A stretch of 64,000 nt of DNA from Neolewinella persica DSM 23188 (GTDB taxonomy: Bacteria; Bacteroidota; Bacteroidia; Chitinophagales; Saprospiraceae). A program made the position numbers and the translations under genes. Below, one piece after another: positions 60,194-64,000 of the stretch (position 1 is its first letter; the number at the start of each line of letters is the position of its first letter). The DNA is taken from positions 46,222-110,221 of the forward strand of contig NZ_KB890415.1 in NCBI RefSeq assembly GCF_000373105.1, read 5' to 3'. The notes beneath the pieces were generated by a model that had not been told where the DNA came from, ran no database searches, and saw nothing but the letters and a program-made list of their open reading frames with translations.

Positions 60194-61599
60194 ATAAATG
60201 GATTGAATCCCTGGCTGGTGATAACTGCACAGGAAAGGGCAAAAACCAGGAGGCTTAGGACAAGACGAAAGGAGGCTTCCGTAAGGGAATTGAGCTTTGT
60301 GGGGTATAAATACACCTCTACACTTTTTCCCCAGGTGGTTAATACTCCCCAGGACGCCAACAAACTAAACCCAAGCGTTGCCCAAAACTTACCCGTGGCC
60401 CCGGGCCAACTTTGGATACTGCCGTTGAACATGACGCCTAAATAGCTGGCTGCTTCCGAGAAGGTTTCCAGGCGAAAGAACACCCAGCCAATGATCACGA
60501 TAAAGCAAGTGATGATCACTGCAGGCCATCGCCCAACGGCGGTTAGGAATCTGGTAAGGAATAAGCGGTCAAGGATAAGGAAGCAACCATGAAAAGCCCC
60601 CCAAATGACGAAGTTCCAGGAAGCGCCATGCCACAGACCTGAAAGTAGGAAGACTACCCACAGGTTGAAATACAAGCGCCATTTTGCACTTACCCGGCTT
60701 CCACCCAGAGGGATGTAAAGGTAGTCACGCATCCATCTTCCTAAGGTAATGTGCCACCTGCGCCAGAACTCAGTGATGGAGGTAGAGATGTATGGACTCT
60801 CGAAGTTCTCCGGAAACCGGAAACCCATCATGCGACCCAGCCCAATCGCCATATCGGAATATCCGGCGAAGTCGAAGTAAATCTGACCAGCATATGCAAT
60901 TGCACCAAGCCAGGCGGTAGGAAGATCGAGTAGAGTGGGGTCGGTACCGAATATGATGTCTGCCTGCTTGCCCAGGACGTTGGCTATGAACACCTTCTTA
61001 CCCAGACCAAGGGTGAAACGGTAAAAGCCCAAAAGTTTGTCTTCTGTTCGCGACGTCCTTTCACTAATCTGGTCAGCAACTTCCTGGTACCGAACAATGG
61101 GACCAGCAATCATTTGCGGGAACGACATAATGTAAAGCAAGTAATCGCTTACTTTTTCAAGTGGTGCGTGCGCCCGCCGGTAAACGTCTATGGAGTAGGT
61201 GAGCGTCTGAAAAGTATAAAAACTGATGCCTATGGGCAGGGCTACTTCGGTCCAGGAAAGTGAAGAGACGCCCCAAAGGCTCAGGGTAGCGTTGAGGTTG
61301 TCGATGAAAAAATTAGCGTACTTGAAGTAGGCTAATAAACCCAGGTTGAGGCCCAGGGAGGTGAGTAACAATGCTTTACGACGTCGTTCATCTTTTGCCC
61401 GGTGAAGTTGCCTGACGATGAAAAAGTCTGCAATGGTGGAAGCGACCAGAACAAAAATGAAACGTGGTGCCCCCCAGGCATAAAAGAGTAGGGAGAAAAT
61501 AAGGATGACCAAACTCTTCCAGGTCTTTGGAACCAGGGTTAATACCAGTAGAAATACAGGTAAAAAATACAGCAAAAAGGGGATGGAGCTGAATACCAC
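60178..61599 (-). CDS. MBOAT O-acyltransferase (AlgI-like)
   Basis: Membrane-bound O-acyltransferase of 473 aa with about a dozen helices. It should move acetyl groups across the membrane for polysaccharide modification. The signature is SGLWHGASWNFVIWGAFHG, containing the catalytic His, with FAGYSDMAIGLGRMMGFRFPENF and ITEFWRRWHITLGRWMRDY, all typical AlgI motifs. The GTG start at 61599 (VFSSIPFLLYFLPV) is chosen because AlgI proteins begin this way; a TTG 8 codons upstream is the alternative. The 3' ends of this gene and the AlgJ-like gene overlap by 16 bases. The pair is a polymer O-acetylation set. Confidence 0.9.
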   Translation of the reverse strand: MVFSSIPFLLYFLPVFLLVLTLVPKTWKSLVILIFSLLFYAWGAPRFIFVLVASTIADFFIVRQLHRAKDERRRKALLLTSLGLNLGLLAYFKYANFFIDNLNATLSLWGVSSLSWTEVALPIGISFYTFQTLTYSIDVYRRAHAPLEKVSDYLLYIMSFPQMIAGPIVRYQEVADQISERTSRTEDKLLGFYRFTLGLGKKVFIANVLGKQADIIFGTDPTLLDLPTAWLGAIAYAGQIYFDFAGYSDMAIGLGRMMGFRFPENFESPYISTSITEFWRRWHITLGRWMRDYLYIPLGGSRVSAKWRLYFNLWVVFLLSGLWHGASWNFVIWGAFHGCFLILDRLFLTRFLTAVGRWPAVIITCFIVIIGWVFFRLETFSEAASYLGVMFNGSIQSWPGATGKFWATLGFSLLASWGVLTTWGKSVEVYLYPTKLNSLTEASFRLVLSLLVFALSCAVITSQGFNPFIYFRF

Positions 61600-61705
61600 G
61601 GGGCGAAGGTAAATCGTCCGCAACTTGTAGCCACAACAATCGCCCGATTAAGTAATTTTAGTAGACTTGACTACAAGGAATACCAAAAGCAAGAAAGCTG
61701 GTGGG

Positions 61706-62302
61706 TCAGGGGACCAACCATTGGAAATCCCAGTTTTCTTGGACGTTACGTTCGACTAGTAACCGGCGGTTTCCCTCCCTGTTGAGTTGCAATATCTCTG
61801 CCCGGGTAATTTTTGTCTTAAGCACCAGGAAATTTACTTCGGCATAGTCTGTCTGATTCATCGGACGATCGGTCCAATCGTCAGGTAAGCCGTCACTTGG
61901 TTCAGTCAGTCGGGTGCCTGGTCGCGAAAGTGCGGCGTATGCTTTACGCGAGTGCTTTGGAAGATCCAGGAAAGTTTTCCGACACACTCTTTCGGGTAAT
62001 TCAGTGGTTGGTCCCGAACAACTGAATTGTAATTGCTGTGTTGGAGACCAAAAGGTCCAGGCCATAAATCCTCCCCCTTGCTTTAAGTGAGAAACTTTCA
62101 ACGATCGCCGATCGGTGTAGCAAAGAAGTTCTCCCTCTACCTTGCTGGCACCTCGCAACACCATCACTCTGGAATAAGGGATTCCCGTCGCAGAAACGGT
62201 TGATACTACTGGAGTGCCGTAAGGCAATTTCGGGCTGTTTTGCCCTTCGAGCAATAGCTTCCAGGCTGACTTCCAGAGGCTTTTCTGGGCTTTAGCGACC
62301 AT
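61706..62302 (-). CDS. Pyridoxamine 5'-phosphate oxidase family protein
   Basis: A 198-aa FMN-binding split-barrel protein. It fits the PNPOx-like group: WKLLLEGQNSPKLPYGTPVV, SRVMVLRGASKVEGELLCYT, SLKVSHLKQGGGFMAWTFWS and a C-terminal RRLLVERNVQENWDFQWLVP. The phosphate-binding and FMN residues are plausible but the protein lacks the full PdxH length and end, so it is probably a flavin-binding relative rather than the true vitamin B6 oxidase. No signal peptide. The substrate is unknown. Confidence 0.85.
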   Translation of the reverse strand: MVAKAQKSLWKSAWKLLLEGQNSPKLPYGTPVVSTVSATGIPYSRVMVLRGASKVEGELLCYTDRRSLKVSHLKQGGGFMAWTFWSPTQQLQFSCSGPTTELPERVCRKTFLDLPKHSRKAYAALSRPGTRLTEPSDGLPDDWTDRPMNQTDYAEVNFLVLKTKITRAEILQLNREGNRRLLVERNVQENWDFQWLVP

Positions 62303-62458
62303 TTTTCAGTGTAAAAGTGCGGTTATGGAAAATAGTTGAGAAAAATTATTATCAATTTTTGGACACTTTTAAGTGTGCAAAACTAGTAAAATGGGCTTAA
62401 TCGCAGAATTTTTATCTGTCCGAATAAGATTTAGCGAATTTTCGCAAATCTTAACTGA

Positions 62459-62489
62459 TTGATAACGTGGTGATAATGTTACTTTTTAG
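62459..62489 (+). promoter_or_regulatory. Promoter of the 62804 leader or small RNA
   Basis: TTG (62459-62461), 18 bases, then TACTTTTT (62480-62487), one mismatch from TAnnTTTG at the last base. Confidence 0.4.
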
Positions 62490-62640
62490 GGGGGCAGGCG
62501 TCAAATGAGTGTCCTAAGGATAGAAGACGCTGCACAGCGATTTTCTCAATGGATCAAAGATTTAGGTTTTTCATGATATGAATATGGGTTTTAGGTGTTT
62601 TTCTAGGAGGGTTCGGACATAGTCCGGACCCTCTCTTTTG
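62490..62640 (+). ncRNA. Candidate small RNA or structured leader
   Basis: It starts after a promoter and ends in a strong terminator. Near the start GCAGGCGTC pairs with GACGCTGC around a loop of about 23 bases (62493-62537 region). No coding frame fits. It lies upstream of the DUF4956 gene. The class is unknown; 6S RNA is unlikely because no long paired rod is visible. Confidence 0.35.
62608..62640 (+). terminator. Rho-independent terminator upstream of DUF4956
   Basis: AGGGTTCGGAC (62608-62618) pairs with GTCCGGACCCT (62622-62632) around the loop ATA, followed by CTCTTTTG. It sits about 165 bases before the DUF4956 start, so it ends an upstream RNA. Confidence 0.8.
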
Positions 62641-62803
62641 TCATGGAGTATTGCCATTCGTAGTAACGCGGTCCTGCCTTGTATTGTCCAGAAGGTTTAA
62701 GGTGTGACCAAAAGGCTTTTTTACATCGTTGTCCGAAGGGTTTTACCTGATTCTGTTGTCCTAAGCCTACCTTCACCAACTTTCTTGACCTTTAAGGGCC
62801 TCT

Positions 62804-63544
62804 ATGTTTGATATTGAGTGGTTAAACTATAACCCCGAAACACCTTCGTTCTATGTGGTTCTGCTTACCACACTCTTCGCGTTTTTCCTCTCGTCGCTGA
62901 TTGCTATTACTTATGATCTAACGACGCAAAGCATTTATCGAAGAGCACATTTCTTGCAGTCGCTTATCCTTATCGGGATTGTGGCGGCAACCGTTATGCA
63001 AGCAATTGGCGACAGCCTCGCTCGTGGTTTAGGGATTATCGGAGCCTTATCTATAATTCGTTTTCGAACGGTACTGGACGACCCAAGAAACATTACCTTC
63101 ATGTTCGCGTCGCTTGGCACTGGAATTGCCACGGGCGTACTCGGCTTTGGGGTTGCTCTTACCGGGGCCATCGTTTTCTGCCTTGGGGCAATAATCCTTA
63201 GGTTTTCGCCGATGAGTAATAACAATGAGTTAATCGGAGAGATTCGCCTGAAGGTGCCTAAACAGGATGAGCAACAAGACTCCATTGAACGTCAATTGAA
63301 AGGCCATTGCAGGGACTATGAACTAGAGCAAATCCGGTTTCTGACCGATAAACGTGTGCAAAATTATACCGAGGAAGGGATTCCCGTTATTGAAGAACAG
63401 TCACGTGACAATTTACAGGAATTCACGTATTTGATTCGTCTGAAAGACAGGGCATCTATTAATCAGCTTGCAGAAGACCTTAATAGTATTGCTGGCCTCG
63501 AAGAACTAAGGCTCAACTTCCGTAAACGCCCCACGAAACTATAG
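62804..63544 (+). CDS. DUF4956 membrane protein
   Basis: A 246-aa protein with four predicted helices in the first 145 residues (VVLLTTLFAFFLSSLIAITY; ILIGIVAATVMQAIGDSLAR; a loop GIIGALSIIRFRTVLDDPRNITFMF; GVLGFGVALTGAIVFCLGAI) and a cytosolic C-terminal half (EQIRFLTDKRVQ, YLIRLKDRAS). The IRFRT motif and layout match DUF4956. The family is often found near polyphosphate or CotH-type genes, with no established function. It is followed after 4 bases by an HlyD-like adaptor, so they are probably co-transcribed. Confidence 0.9.
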   Translation: MFDIEWLNYNPETPSFYVVLLTTLFAFFLSSLIAITYDLTTQSIYRRAHFLQSLILIGIVAATVMQAIGDSLARGLGIIGALSIIRFRTVLDDPRNITFMFASLGTGIATGVLGFGVALTGAIVFCLGAIILRFSPMSNNNELIGEIRLKVPKQDEQQDSIERQLKGHCRDYELEQIRFLTDKRVQNYTEEGIPVIEEQSRDNLQEFTYLIRLKDRASINQLAEDLNSIAGLEELRLNFRKRPTKL

Positions 63545-63548
63545 ACCA

Positions 63549-64000
63549 ATGCGCTTCAATTTATTTTACCCAATGGTCCTGCTGTTGGGGCTATCACTTG
63601 TGTTTCTATTCCGCCCGCCAACGGATGAGGACCTCAATTTTTTCGGCTTTGCCGAAAGCAACGAAACAACGGTCAATTACAACTACCCCGTAGTTATCGA
63701 TCAACTGCTGGTCCGCCCTGGCCAGTCCGTAAAGGAAGGTGAGGCACTCCTGAAGGTGAGCCGGAGAAAGGCTAAAGAAACACTAACGGATCAAACTTTC
63801 AGAATTGCGGAGCTTCGTGCCGAAGAAAATCTCTGGCGACAACGTAAGCAGAGTGAAATGCAGGAAACAGCGTGGAAATCGAGCGACGACCTGTCCCGAA
63901 TTAATGAGGACATTATCTCTCTCCGTAAAGAGCTCGCCTACAAAAAATCTTTAGCGGCAGGCTTGGAGTCCATCACCGTAACGGCTGCTGACTATCAACC
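63549..64000 (+). CDS. HlyD-like periplasmic adaptor protein (3' part missing)
   Basis: The first 150 codons of a gene cut by the window edge. A signal anchor (FYPMVLLLGLSLVFLF) is followed by a biotinyl/lipoyl-like beta motif (NYPVVIDQLLVRPGQSVKEG) and a coiled coil (KAKETLTDQTFRIAELRAEE onward), the layout of HlyD/MacA-type membrane-fusion adaptors. The start is the ATG at 63549, 4 bases after the DUF4956 stop. Without the rest the transporter partner cannot be named. Confidence 0.8.
   Translation, partial: MRFNLFYPMVLLLGLSLVFLFRPPTDEDLNFFGFAESNETTVNYNYPVVIDQLLVRPGQSVKEGEALLKVSRRKAKETLTDQTFRIAELRAEENLWRQRKQSEMQETAWKSSDDLSRINEDIISLRKELAYKKSLAAGLESITVTAADYQ

Overview
The window looks like a chromosomal segment of a heterotrophic marine-type Bacteroidota, most like the Saprospiria/Lewinella group. 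The reasons are type IX secretion sorting domains on several secreted proteins, a TonB receptor with a carboxypeptidase-like N-terminal domain, a one-protein hybrid two-component system, DUF families typical of the phylum (DUF3467, DUF2805, DUF4197, DUF2490, DUF2520), no Shine-Dalgarno-like leaders, and repeated promoters with the Bacteroidota -7 box TAnnTTTG. Genus placement is inference.

Layout. 1-4212: a minus-strand run of secreted, T9SS-sorted proteins, followed by a membrane-anchored TPR/LytTR regulator (5035-6801). 7285-7486: tRNA-Pro and tRNA-Val with their own promoter and terminator. 7783-11396: DUF3467, topA and an FMN reductase. 11935-15782: secreted subtilase, nitrilase and OmpA lipoprotein. 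16107-19043: two methyltransferases and a UbiA prenyltransferase that match, in order, plant VTE3, VTE4 and VTE2, so a tocopherol (vitamin E) gene set in an apparently non-photosynthetic bacterium. 19194-25811: two duplicated beta-helix lipoproteins and a hybrid two-component regulator. 26323-43430: housekeeping and envelope genes (PPK2, TonB receptor, selD, Rieske-FAD reductase, alanine dehydrogenase, OsmC, GNAT, an S24-type repressor with a candidate operator). 43584-49522: MBL hydrolase, PL6 polysaccharide lyase, tilS, miaE. 49638-53714: hydrolase plus a complete class I cytochrome P450 system. 53872-64000: glycogen phosphorylase, zinc protease, AlgJ/AlgI-type O-acetylation pair, PNPOx protein, DUF4956 and the start of an HlyD-like adaptor.

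Two repeat systems run through the window. One is a GC-rich word close to TTTGCACCTGCGKCCGCGCC, found 13 times on both strands, between genes and inside protein linkers. The other is a family of intergenic palindromes of about 100-260 bp. Their long inverted arms are built of short degenerate words that differ from copy to copy, while several copies share a central core starting near GCTACCGCAAGTACC. The right arms often run straight into a start codon, and each of the three tocopherol genes has its own version. A separate palindrome of about 0.9 kb lies at 44620-45515. These repeats and the tocopherol genes are the most unusual content. Everything was read by eye; no searches or folding programs were run.
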